A DNA stretch of 64,000 bases from Eledone cirrhosa (Eukaryota; Mollusca; Cephalopoda; Octopoda; Eledonidae): NCBI GenBank assembly GCA_964016885.1, contig OZ024743.1, positions 72,134,370-72,198,369 on the forward strand. The letters are read 5' to 3'. Both the position numbers and the translations under genes were made by a program. Under the pieces are notes generated by a model. The model saw only the letters and a program-made list of their open reading frames with translations. It had not been told where the DNA came from and searched no databases. Of this stretch, positions 48,150-57,903 are shown piece by piece (positions within the stretch are counted from its first letter, which is position 1; each line of letters begins with the position of its first letter).

Positions 48150-48191
48150 AATGTCTAGAATGTCTAGATTCTAGACATTCTAGACTCTAGA
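48150..48191. repeat. perfect 33-bp palindrome (TCTAGA-rich)
   Basis: GTCTAGAATGTCTAGA, one T, TTCTAGACATTCTAGAC-type right arm: 16-bp arms around a single base, followed by a further TCTAG. It would make a tight cruciform. Confidence 0.88.
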
Positions 48192-48479
48192 AGATATTAA
48201 TTACATTGCCCAAACAATTTATTTCAATAAATGTTATAAAGGTTAACAGGTGCCACTAAGCGAGGATTATGAAATAAATATATAACCACAGGTGAACAAT
48301 TCAATGTGTTAAATTTAATCTTACAGAACCTGATTATGAAGAGGTATCTACCTGTGGTCATTTTCACTTTAAATGAAATTATATATATATATATATACAT
48401 ATATATAAATGTATATATAGTGTATTTTGCAATACACTGCATGCTTAATTAAAAGCATTTTGAAGACCTTACGCTACTG

Positions 48480-48700
48480 TTTTAAAGTAGTGAATATGGC
48501 ACTTACTTCTATTTTCAGCAAACAAGGCGAGATAAGCTGACAGAGCTCTGTTTCGTACTGTTGGTACTTATCAAAATCTAGCACTCCTCCTGTCCTCCTG
48601 TTTGCTGAAAATTATTAATGTTGGATTCTTATAGAATTCCAGTAATAATCAGGAATAATCAGAAATTCAGCAAACAGGAGGAGTGTTAGGCTTTGATATT
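48480..48700. repeat. short inverted and direct repeats (TTTGCTGAA)
   Basis: CACTCCTCCTGTCCTCCTGT, TTGCTGAA at about 48,580-48,609 is complementary to TTCAGCAAACAGGAGGAGTG at 48,666-48,685; TTTTCAGCAAACAAGG at 48,520 is a third related word. Confidence 0.65.
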
Positions 48701-48819
48701 TACCAATGGGTGGGGTTTTCTGTGTGTGTGTATCGAAGTGGAGAAATTGATTGAGTGAGTGGTTTCAATATATCAGAATGTCGTATGAAGAGAATTGTGG
48801 AGTTTTGGTTTGTGTGTGT

Positions 48820-48926
48820 GTATGTGACGTTTTGATTGGATATAACTTATGTTCGTGTATGTGCCAGTATATACATACACATACATATACACAGACACAT
48901 ACATACACACACACATATATATATAT
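48820..48926. repeat. CATA/CA/TA microsatellite
   Basis: ACATACACATACATATACAC words, then CA and TA runs directly beside a fold-back element. Confidence 0.88.
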
Positions 48927-49299
48927 ATTAATAAAAGGAATTCCAACTTTGTCTTATTTACTCGTTTTATTTACAATTCATTAAAATTATAATGAAATAG
49001 TATGGTAGAATATTAAATGTTAAGTGTTAATTGAACAAGTACTTTCATGTTTTCGCAATCTTCAGGTTCATATTCAGTGGTGACAGTCAATTTTGCAATT
49101 TTCAACAGTTGAAAATTGCAAACTTGTCTGTCACAACAGAATATGAACCTGAGGATTGCGAAAGCATGAAAGTACTTATTCAATTAATACTTAACATTTA
49201 ATATTCTACCATACTATTTCATTATAATATCATTATCATTTTAAAGGATTGTAAATAAAACGAGTAAATCAGACAAAGTTGGAATTCCTTTTATTAATA
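48927..49299. mobile_element. 373-bp fold-back element, nearly complete palindrome
   Basis: Both ends read ATTAATAAAAGGAATTCC inward, and the two arms stay complementary for about 180 bp each (TTTACTCGTTTTATTTACAA, AATAGTATGGTAGAATATTA, GTACTTTCATG, TTTCGCAATC, AGGTTCATATTC). The centre is itself a perfect palindrome, GCAATTTTCAAC-A-GTTGAAAATTGC. The right arm has a 20-bp insertion near its end. There is no coding capacity. The ends are palindromic-like (ATTAAT) and a target duplication cannot be separated from the terminus. Confidence 0.92.
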
Positions 49300-49329
49300 T
49301 AAGCTTCTATACACAATCATACACACCCG

Positions 49330-49376
49330 TGCATATTTATATATATATATATATATTATATATATATATATATGAC
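49330..49376. repeat. (TA)n microsatellite
   Basis: TA runs interrupted by one TTATATAT break. Confidence 0.93.
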
Positions 49377-49595
49377 AAGTAAAATATGTTTTGAAACAGT
49401 GAGCAGGTTTGAAATTAGAAAATAGAATAGTTTGACCGTATTTTGTGACTAAAGAAATTTTAGTCTGATAATGGGGTTTAGAACCCTCAGATAAATGGAA
49501 AAAGATGAGTATTGACGTACATGGGAGTCGAACCCACATCTTTGGTTATCCAGACCACTGTGCTACCATTTACACCAACACATCACCATCTCTTT
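49377..49595 (-). repeat. tRNA-derived SINE, family 3, antisense copy
   Basis: On the minus strand: ATGGTAGCACAGTGGTCTGG (box-A-like), then AACCAAAGATGTGG and the perfect box B GGTTCGACTCC. The body follows (ATGTACGTCAATACTCATC, TTTTTCCATTTATCTGAGGG, TTCTAAACCCCATTATCAGA, CTAAAATTTCTTTAGTC), with tail ATTTTACTTGTCA. Its head, body and tail differ from families 1 and 2. Two partial copies follow. Confidence 0.8.
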
Positions 49596-49632
49596 CCATT
49601 CAAATTAGAAGCTACCTTCTTAGTGAGTACAA

Positions 49633-49893
49633 ATGACAAGTAAAATATATTTTGAAACTGAGCAGGTTTGAAATTAGAAAATAGAATAGCTTTCACCGTA
49701 TTTTGTGACTAAAGAAATTTTAGTCTGATAATGGGGTGTAGAAACCTCAGATAAATGGAAAAAGATGGTGTAAATGGTAGCACAGTGGTCTGGATAACCA
49801 AAAATGTGGATTCGACTCCCATGTACGCCAATACTCATCTTTTTCCATTTATCTGAGGGTTCTAAACCCCATTATCAGGCTAAAATGTCTAAA
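49633..49893. repeat. SINE family 3: antisense tail fused to sense head
   Basis: 49,633-49,763 repeats the antisense tail of the previous copy (ATGACAAGTAAAATATATTT to CAGATAAATGGAAAAAGAT). At GGTGTAAATGG it switches to a sense head at 49,764-49,893 (TAGCACAGTGGTCTGGATAA, GGATTCGACTCCCATGTACG, to CCCATTATCAGGCTAAAATG). The switch makes a hairpin with CTGATAATGGGG...AAAAAGAT arms of about 43 bp. Confidence 0.8.
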
Positions 49894-50160
49894 AGAAAAG
49901 TATACAAAGGTATACATTGGTCTGTAGATGGAAAAATACATGGGATGTTACGTAATGGAGTGCGTGGAGAATATGCAAATACCACTGAAAAGATACACAT
50001 GCAGGGCGTGCGTCTACAGGCCATAATGGAGCATGTCACTGTGGGTGGGATAGAGTGCCTTATTGATGTATGGTACGGGACTGAATATCCGTGGAAGTTG
50101 AGCCACCGTGTCCCGGCTCATGCGATGTCGTTGCCTAGGATGACGTGCCGAGTCTCATAG
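49894..50160 (+). other. unassigned open frame downstream of SINE family 3
   Basis: A frame open through the SINE continues with ordinary protein-like composition: an internal ATG at about 49,886, then KRKVYKGIHWSVDGKIHGML, RNGVRGEYANTTEKIHMQ and GGIECLIDVWYGTEYPW, ending in TAG at 50,158. Composition is less AT-rich than the surroundings. No family is recognised; it could be a transposon remnant. Confidence 0.25.
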
Positions 50161-50275
50161 GCAGCATAGCTTGCGTCGACTTACCCCACAGGCCATACAT
50201 ATTCAACAAGGTATGGTGTCTGGTCCCTTGGACCCACGCCGCCGCTCGGACCGGCGTACGCTTCCCCGCATGCCT

Positions 50276-50462
50276 TTAGCTTGGGCTGTTCTGTTGCATC
50301 CGTGAGGACAATGTGCACCTTCTCTGGAGTCTGCACGTCCTGATAATCTCCGATTTCAGGTTGACCGCATCATCCTTCAATCTGATTATCTCCATGGCCT
50401 CGGATAGGCACAGCCTACACTTCCTGTTTCCAGCCGAATATGCATTTGCATGTTGAACGATA
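50276..50462 (-). pseudogene. Penelope-like GIY-YIG C-terminal tail (second copy)
   Basis: The minus frame reads NRKCRLCLSEAMEIIRLKDD, then AVNLKSEIIRTCRLQRRCTL before a stop at 50,276. It shares with the 37.1-kb copy the pattern CRLC...EI...KD..LN-x-x-x-EII-x-x-C-x-x-xRR. The upstream part of the open frame is translated microsatellite and not part of the gene. The GIY-YIG core and RT are absent, so this is a terminal scrap. Confidence 0.68.
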
Positions 50463-50514
50463 CCGTGTGTGTAGACGTGTGTGTGTATAGGTGTGTGTGC
50501 GCATGAGGGTGGGT

Positions 50515-50546
<32 letters not shown>

Positions 50547-50830
50547 ATGTGTGTATGTATGCATATGTATGTGCATATATGCATATGTGTGTGTGCGTAT
50601 ATATATATATCTGTCAGTGTATGTGTATGTATATGTACGGATGCATACGTGTGTGTGTCTCTGTATATGCGTGCGTATATAAACGCGCGTGTGTATGTGC
50701 GTACTTCTATGTGGGCATGTATGCGTATATTTGTGTGACTATTTATGTGTGTGAACGTAAGCACACAAGCTACTCTGAATGTATCTGTCAATATCTGTGT
50801 GTGTGTGTGTGTGTGTGCGAGTGGGAGTGT
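50463..50830. repeat. GT/TA/TATG-rich alternating sequence
   Basis: Mostly alternating purine-pyrimidine (TGTATGTG, TATATATA, GCATATGTGTG, GCGCGTG). All frames in it are Cys/Val/Tyr/Ile artefacts. Confidence 0.93.
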
Positions 50831-50879
50831 GAGCTGACAAACAGCAGTAATTTTGCCGACGGGGCAGTGGGTGAGTGAC

Positions 50880-51180
50880 AGCTCACTCCCTGACGATCAG
50901 CGGACTGAATAATGATGACGTCACTAACTACTGACCAACCCAAGGACGCGCAAAGCGGATGAAGGTGGACGATATAGGCTTGTAGGGCCAGAAAACCCCA
51001 GAATTAGGATATGATCCGAAACCAATAGACGTGTCCGAGGAACCTGCGAGACTAGTGTCAGAGAGATCCACACATGGATCGCACCTCGAGCTGTTCGCCG
51101 GGGAAACAATTGTAGCACACAATAAATTGAGTTCCGATGCAACATTGATTTTTCGTTTTCCATTCTATAATAGTCTGCTC
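50880..51180 (+). repeat. dispersed element shared with 44.34 kb
   Basis: GCACCTCGAGCTGTTCGCC, GGGGAAACAATTGTAGC and flanking GC-richer sequence (CCAAGGACGCGCAAAGCGG). Unlike its AT-rich surroundings it has about 50 percent GC. Class unknown. Confidence 0.6.
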
Positions 51181-51248
51181 ATAGGGGGAGCATAGGGGGC
51201 TCAACCGGCATACCGCCTATGGAAGCATCGTAGCTACCATTAGACATT

Positions 51249-51894
51249 TATATATATATATATGTGTGTATGTATATGTGTGTGTATATACGTATATGTG
51301 TGTGTGTGTGTATGTATTTGTGTATGCGTATGTATGTGTTTATGTATTTGTATATGTATATTTATGTGTGAGAGTGTGTGTATGTATTTATTTTTACGTA
51401 TGTATGTGTACGTGCATTTGTGTGTATTGCTTATCACGTGTGTTTGTTCATTTATTTGTTGCCTGTATCGCTGTCAACTTTATAATAGTCTTTATTTTTT
51501 ATGTCTTTTATTTTTATATATATTTTTTCTCATATTTATTTGCGTGTGTGAATATGTAGAGGTGTGTGTATATTTTTCTATTTTTGTGCATGCATATGTA
51601 TGCATGTATATATGTGTGTATGTATGTGTATGTATGTACGTGTGTATATACGTATGATTGTGTGTATGTATGTCTGTATGTATATGTATGTGTGTATGGC
51701 TATGTATGTGTATGTGTATACATATATATATATATATTTATATTTCTATATATATATGTATATATATGTGTGTGGTTGTATATATGTATGTGTATGTATA
51801 GATATGTTGTTATTTATGTGTGTATGTATGTATGTGTAAATGTATGTGTATGTATATATATACACATATATATGTGTATATGTCTGTGTGTATG

Positions 51895-51939
<45 letters not shown>

Positions 51940-51975
51940 ATGTATATAATTGTGTGTGTGTGTGTTTGCATGTGT
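51249..51975. repeat. 730-bp alternating TG/TA/TATG tract
   Basis: Almost continuous TGTATG, TATATA, GTGTGT words with one break at about 51,425-51,545. Overlapping frames on both strands are artefacts of the composition. Confidence 0.95.
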
Positions 51976-52640
51976 GTTTTTATTTTATTTTTCCTTTCCT
52001 TCTTCCTTCTCAAGCCTCACTTTCATATAGATTGCATTTTTGTTTTTAGAATCCAATATCAATAAATACACCAGGATTTTTTCATTCTGATGATTGAAAG
52101 CAAAATTTTTTGCTTTTAAGAAACCACTGGTAAATGGAATAATTGCCTTATGTTGTTTATTACATAACTATTAAGCTCTGTTACCTACAGAGAGCACTCT
52201 TTTTTTCCTGGACTTTTCCGACGGAATTACTTCATTCATACATATATATATATTTATTTATTAAAATAACAGATTAAATTTTAAGCAAATAATCGCTGCT
52301 TTCACCCTTAACGGGATCTTCTGAAACTAAAAAAATCAATCTGTGAACGCAGAAGTAAATATTTTGGAAAATGTTGCAACCGAAGGACGACAGGAAGACG
52401 ATACTTTGGTTCGTTGAAACGTTCCTTGGCAAAGAGCGAAAAAAAAACGAAGATAATACGTCATTATTTGGAGCGGTGAAAACAATTACACGCAAAGACA
52501 AAACCACGTTTATGGTATAAAAGAAGTCGTAGACTAATATTTACTCTACGGTTCTTATATATTTGATATATATTTATCCTTATCGAGCCCTCTTTGGATT
52601 TTACTCTTCAAATTTATTATTATTACTATATATATATATA
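51976..52640. other. unique sequence, no gene seen
   Basis: Pyrimidine-rich start (TTTATTTTTCCTTTCC), then AT-rich. A minus frame of 77 codons at 52,274-52,507 has no recognisable motif. Confidence 0.4.
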
Positions 52641-52940
52641 TATATATATAAAATTGTATTCCTGTCTGTTTGTTTATTTGTTTGTTTGTTCACGAACTCC
52701 TATGGTTTTGGATATAGACCCCCATAACCATATATATTCTGAAACTACATTGCCCCGGGTACTTGGATAAGTATATTTCATTTTAATCAAAAGGTTTGCC
52801 GGGAGCACAAACTCCCACTGAAAATCCCCTGAAAATTTATCACTTCGATTTATATGAAATTTAAACCATAGGTAAATGATAAGTTATGATGCCTATTCAC
52901 AAACGATTTGAATTGATATTTAAAAAAAAAATATTTACAA
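52640..52940 (+). mobile_element. possible Helitron 5'-end fragment
   Basis: After (AT)n comes AAAATTGTATTCCTGTCTG, TTTGTTTATTTGTTTG, then CACGAACTCCTATGG and TGAAACTACATTGCCCC. AT-rich followed by CTGTCTG-type sequence is the usual look of Helitron 5' regions, but the sequence is not the same as the families at 31.5 and 41.8 kb and no 3' hairpin is found. Confidence 0.3.
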
Positions 52941-53158
52941 GAAACACAATAAGAATAAGATTTAATAATGTAATTCTGATTTGATATATTAAAGGAAATA
53001 ATGTTTTCCAATTTTTCATGCATTACATTTTACATTGAGTGATATTGAGATGCAGAATTTTTCCCCATAAAATATATCACTGATTTAAATCAATCATCAT
53101 TTTCTCACAAAAAAGAAAAAAATGTGTGAAACGCAGGAAGGCGCGAGTAATTCGATTA

Positions 53159-53159
<1 letters not shown>

Positions 53160-53219
<60 letters not shown>
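53160..53219. repeat. (AT)n microsatellite
   Basis: About 58 bp of pure AT directly before a fold-back element. Confidence 0.97.
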
Positions 53220-53221
<2 letters not shown>

Positions 53222-53683
53222 AGTCGTTTGGAAGCCTCGACAATGCAAATGGGTAAATCTCCGGGTAACAAGGTGCGGTGGTAAAAATAAGAATAACAAC
53301 ACAAGAGAGAGTTACCTTGGGAGAGATTTAATAGTCCCTATATATTTCGGATTCACATCCATCAAGTGGGTTTTTTTTTCCGGGGTGGGGGAAAAGGTTG
53401 TCTGTCGGACAATCCGGAACGCGTAGCCAGCGTTGGCCCATTTCTCCGACAGTCTAAACAGTTCCCTTACGGATGCAAACAATTCCTGGCTCAGGTGTAA
53501 GGATAAGGGAAAAAAGAAAGAAAAAAAAACCCAGTTGATGGATGTGAATCCGAAATATATAGGGACTATTAAATCTCTCCCAAGGTAACTCTCTCTTGTG
53601 TTGTTATTCTTATTTTTACCACCGCACCTTGTTACCCGGAGATTTACCCATTTGCATTGTCGAGGCTTCCAAACGACTTAAAT
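53217..53683. mobile_element. 467-bp inverted-repeat element, arms near identical
   Basis: The left arm at 53,217-53,372 (TTTAAGTCGTTTGGAAGCC, CAATGCAAATGGGTAAATC, TCCGGGTAACAAGGTGCGG, AGAGTTACCTTGGGAGAG, TATATATTTCGGATTCACAT) is complementary to the right arm at 53,530-53,683 over about 153 bp with almost no mismatch. The loop (CTGTCGGACAATCCGGAACG, GCGTAGCCAGCGTTGGCCCA) is single copy and richer in GC. No coding capacity. A diverged single arm is at 45,466. The near identity suggests recent insertion or arm homogenisation. Confidence 0.92.
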
Positions 53684-53699
53684 GTATTTACTTATTGTT

Positions 53700-53959
53700 C
53701 CACAATGCTTCAAGCAAACTTTTATATATATACTTCCTTCGAAAGTGTAAACAAAGATGTTTTATGTGCAATATGACGGTGAGGTTATTAAACCTTTTCG
53801 TCCATGCCAAGTCTGTAGGAGTATATTTCTAAATTTTGTTGGAATCTACAACAAAAGCTGTTCTTCCTAGTCATCTCATTCTTCTTTTATCATTTGTTAT
53901 TTATTCTAGCACAATGGTTACAACTAATAAATCTTTCGATGATGTTGTATTATTTATAT
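53700..53959. other. unique AT-rich sequence, no gene seen
   Basis: No recognised feature. Confidence 0.4.
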
Positions 53960-54180
53960 TATCTTAGGGCGGTGGATTGGTAGTATCGGTAGATTGTGGT
54001 ACTTTCAAGCATTGTGTTACGGTCCTTTATGATCTGAGTTCAAATCCCGTCGAGGTTAACTTTGCTTTCATCCTTACGGGGTCGGTAAAAAAAGTACCAG
54101 TCACACACTGGGGTCGATTTAATCCACTTTCCCCACCTCCCTAATTGCAGGCCTTGTGTCTATATAAGAAATCATTATTT
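53960..54180 (+). repeat. tRNA-derived SINE family 1, long-tail variant, sense
   Basis: GGCGGTGGATTGGTAGTATC, GAGTTCAAATCCCGTCG, TTACGGGGTCGGTAAA, CACTGGGGTCGATTTAATCC, CAGGCCTTGTGTCTATATAAG, AAATCATT. Same tail class as 21,020. Confidence 0.92.
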
Positions 54181-54182
54181 AT

Positions 54183-54361
54183 ATTTGGCAGTATCGGTAG
54201 AGTGTCGGACATGCTTTCCAGCATAGTTATTTCCCTTTACGATCTGAGTTCAAATCCCGCCGAGGTTAACTTTGGCTTTCATCCTTACGGGGTCGATAAA
54301 ATAAAGTACCAGGATTGTACTGGGTAATTGTTGGCCTTGTGCCAAAAGTAGAAACAATTAT
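54183..54361 (+). repeat. tRNA-derived SINE family 1, short-tail variant, sense
   Basis: GGCAGTATCGGTAGAGTGTC, GAGTTCAAATCCCGCCG, ACGGGGTCGATAAAATAAAG, TACTGGGTAATTGTTGGCC, TTGTGCCAAAAGTAGAAAC. Directly downstream of the long-tail copy, in the same orientation. Confidence 0.92.
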
Positions 54362-56925
54362 TTATATGTATCTTAATATATATCTGTGACCATGAATGTT
54401 CTGACAACGTTCTATTACCTTTCTGTTGTAGATACATCTGTTTATGATGATTGCGCATGTCATCCCGTCTGTAAATATTGTTTGTGAAATGCATGCTGTT
54501 AAGCCTGGGATTTTAATTCATTTCATGGTTACACGAAACATTACGAATTTCTTTGTTTATTGTATAATCCACCAAAATCTGACGCATGTAAAACTATTGT
54601 AAACTTGGTGTCAAACATATTTGATATAATGAATCGAAACCACTGGAAGTCCTATAACTATTTCAGCCAGTTGTTAATGACAACAGCAGTAGCTGCTGGT
54701 CCCTGCAATCAGCAGTAGCCTGTCCACCGTCATATGTCGAATAATCATCGCTTTGGTGTGACTTGTTCAGTCCTTGATGTTGTAGGACGAGGGTTATTTT
54801 TGTTTTTCTCTCCTTCACCCTCTCCCAGTTATGCCCTGGTTTTACACAGTGAGTTGTGACGTATAATTGCAAGGAAAATTGTTTGTCTTGCATATTGGGC
54901 ATTTAAATTTAATTAGAAATAGATTTACAACGCGGAAAATTAATAGTTAATCAATGAAACTTTAATTGAATTCTGCCAGGAAATCTCTAAGACAATTCAG
55001 TCCATGTTTCTGCTTCCTTCATGTTTCTTAAATTAATCATATTATATGTCAATAATTACTCTTTTGATATGATGTATAGTTTATTAACGTTCGATATTGA
55101 TGTTTTCCTTTCCTTATACATGTGTTAGTTGTTGCTAGGTAGTAGTATCAGGCTAGTTCTGACTGAGTAAAATTGGTCTCTGTATCGTTTCAGCCGCTAT
55201 TAACTCGAGTTTGTTAAGAAAGAGTGTATCAAAGATTAACATAACTATGTTTAAGGTGGTAGGAACTCATTGACATTTAGGTTCTATATCCAGTTAATGG
55301 AATGGCGTTATAAATATTTAGGCATCGAATTGCATGTATTTGTGTGTACTGCTGGTTTGCCCTTTCTTTTGAAATTGTCCCTTTCTCAGCTTGTTTAGAT
55401 CCGTGACTTTCACCTTTTTTTCTGTGCTTCAGATTATTATATACAGGATATATGTATCCATTATATCATTGCACTTACACACTGGCATGGTAATGTTCAG
55501 CAAGATTATGTTGTTATATGTAAAACGTACATGGAACACGTAAAAATGTTAACTAGGTTTCGATGAAATAATCTGGGAATGTTTAACATGGGAGCGGTTT
55601 TGGAATGTGTAAGCCGTAGGTAGTGCAAGCTTCACGTGATAGATTTAGAATAATATCCATTCCATTAATATTGTAACCGTGAGAAGAAGAAAAGTAATAA
55701 TTCTTTTTAATATTGGCACAACATCGGAAGAAGAAAAGTACATGTTTGATCGGATTGGACTTGATAGTTAAGTGATCTTCATTGCCCTATAAACACCTTA
55801 GCTAGTACGTAATATTAGCTAGCTAAATTCCGTATTCATTGGGCAATAAACTACGCATACACCACAACTAAGAGTTGAGATATAAAACTATACATTTATC
55901 TCTTTTTCAACGTTTATAGATATACTGCATGTTTGAACTGTGCAGACAGTAATTCAACCAGATCATTTTAAATGCAGCTCATTAGGAATAAAATAACTTC
56001 AAATATGAAAGTAAATTAAAGTAAAGCAATCAATATCTATAACTAAAGTTAACATGAAAGCAATGTTAAGACATTAACTGCACAATTCATAACAAAATAG
56101 ATATTTGGTTGAATATAATACATTTTTCAGTCTAAATTAGAATTTAATTTAGAATGAATCTGGTTAAATGATATCACAGAATGTAATAGAGTAAGGAAGA
56201 GTAGTCCGACATCAGAGAATCCTTCCAATTCCATTGACACTATCTATGTACGGTCACATAACTCCTGATGGAAGTATAGGGTTGTCGTCGTAATATACGG
56301 CATATCTTGTGTATTTGAAACATGGTGAAACACATCTGCTCCCCTTGTCTCAACACAGCCGATTTGTTCCAGAGAGTGAGGTGGTAGAGAGGGAGTGGTA
56401 GAAAGGGAATGGTATAGTGGAGTTGGTAGTAAGAGAGTGAGGTAGAGAGTGAGAGGGTAGAGAAGAAAAAGTTACAGCAGTACTGGTCTGGTCTGGTCTG
56501 GACTGGTCTGGACTGGACTGAATTGGACTGGTACATTTTATCACATTCGAAAGTATGAAAAGAAATGTTGACATCGGTGAGTGTGCAGAGAGCCCGGAAG
56601 AATAATGTAAACAATTCTAACCAACGTTGTAACAGCTCTCCATATCCACCACCATCAGAAATGTTTTAATTGAAAAACTAAATATTTCAGGAACAATAAA
56701 GCTAAATTGAGGTAATGTACTAAAATAATTATAATTCCACTGGTTTTCTTGAAGTCATCAGAGGTGAAAATAAAATAATCAATAAATGTAATACTGCCCT
56801 CTTAAGTACGTTATCGGCTTATAGTAAACACACAACACACATACACATACAGACAGACACACTCACACACTTACAACAACAAACATGTGAAAACATGGGC
56901 CTGCGTATGTTTGTCTGTATGTATG

Positions 56926-56930
<5 letters not shown>
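54362..56930. other. 2.5 kb of mostly unique AT-rich sequence
   Basis: The quietest part of the window. I see no domain, SINE or microsatellite except a 5/10-bp minisatellite of CTGGT/CTGGA words at 56,482-56,533 and a GAGAGTGAGG-rich stretch just before it. A minus frame of 79 codons at 54,663-54,902 and one of 124 codons at 56,240-56,614 have no recognisable motif. Confidence 0.5.

Positions 56931-56991
<61 letters not shown>
56931..56991. repeat. (AT)n microsatellite at Helitron 3' boundary
   Basis: About 58 bp of pure AT; the Helitron CTAG begins at the next base. Confidence 0.97.
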
Positions 56992-56992
<1 letters not shown>

Positions 56993-57356
56993 TAGCTGAC
57001 GTACCCAGCTTCGCCCGGGTAAACAGATGATAAGAGAAGACAGGTAAAATAGAAAATGACTGTATTGGATGTTTGTCTGGTTACAGTATGAGGCGAGTCC
57101 GTGGTGTCTGTGTGATACAAAAAACAGTAAAAAAATAATCTTCCAAATATACCAGATTCTTCGTTGTACCGTGTGTGCATAGTATATGGACAATTCTAGG
57201 TGCTCCCACCTAGAATAGTGACCTCTAGGAGATGGTTCATCTTCTGTCTGACTGTAAAACATGTATCATTGCATAGACGTGGTTGTTCCACGTTTCTCAA
57301 AAGGATGATGGAAGTTCCAATCTTTTAAATTATATGTAGATATAGATATAAATAAT

Positions 57357-57405
57357 TAATATATATGATGTTCGTCAATGTAAAAAAGGTCCCTATTTAC
57401 TTGAA
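57357..57405 (+). repeat. 40-bp block shared with 62.50 and 62.70 kb
   Basis: GATGTTCGTCAATGTAAAAA, AGGTCCCTATTTACT in the 3' leader of the Helitron; two more copies, same orientation, in the 5' leader (62,508 and 62,708). Confidence 0.85.
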
Positions 57406-57903
57406 ATGGTTTATACAAATGCCAAATTAATATGGATATGGATAACATACTTATCTATAAGTGGTCAGCTATAATAATAAAACAACAAATTATATGACAC
57501 AAACATTTATTCAGTAATTTCCAGGCTCTTAGCCACTGAGTAATAGACAGTCAATGTTGCCCAGAGTTCAACTCGGGGAGGTGGCCTGGTTTGAACTCCA
57601 AATAGCGGATCCTTCTACTTCGAAAATAGAATCGTTTTTCAATATTATTCTAGCCCTGGCCGGCCATAGGACCCAACCTTTTTGCCAGAATCAGCATATG
57701 ATGAGGTTTTATTACCACCGCAATCAGAAGAGATAAATTTGAAGGCAATTTCTACCAATACTTGTTGGTTTTATTGCTCATTATCGACAATAAATGACAT
57801 TGAACATAATGATAACTCTGTCAAAGCTCACAATACTGATCAAAGGACACCAATGTCCAAATCATTTACGTCGCTTATTGATAGCATTAAAGATATGCAT
57901 ACA

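Noticed and set aside
49294..49860. Frames with IRLPCTPILIFFHLSEGSKP on both strands
   Set aside because: Translation of SINE family 3 in both orientations.
53077..53832. Two identical 29-residue peptides on opposite strands as a duplicated gene
   Set aside because: They are the two arms of one non-coding inverted-repeat element read outward.
56240..56614. 124-codon minus frame with SQP/SLS-rich stretch
   Set aside because: Overlaps a CTGGT/CTGGA minisatellite and a GAGAG-rich tract; no domain and a second overlapping frame is equally open.
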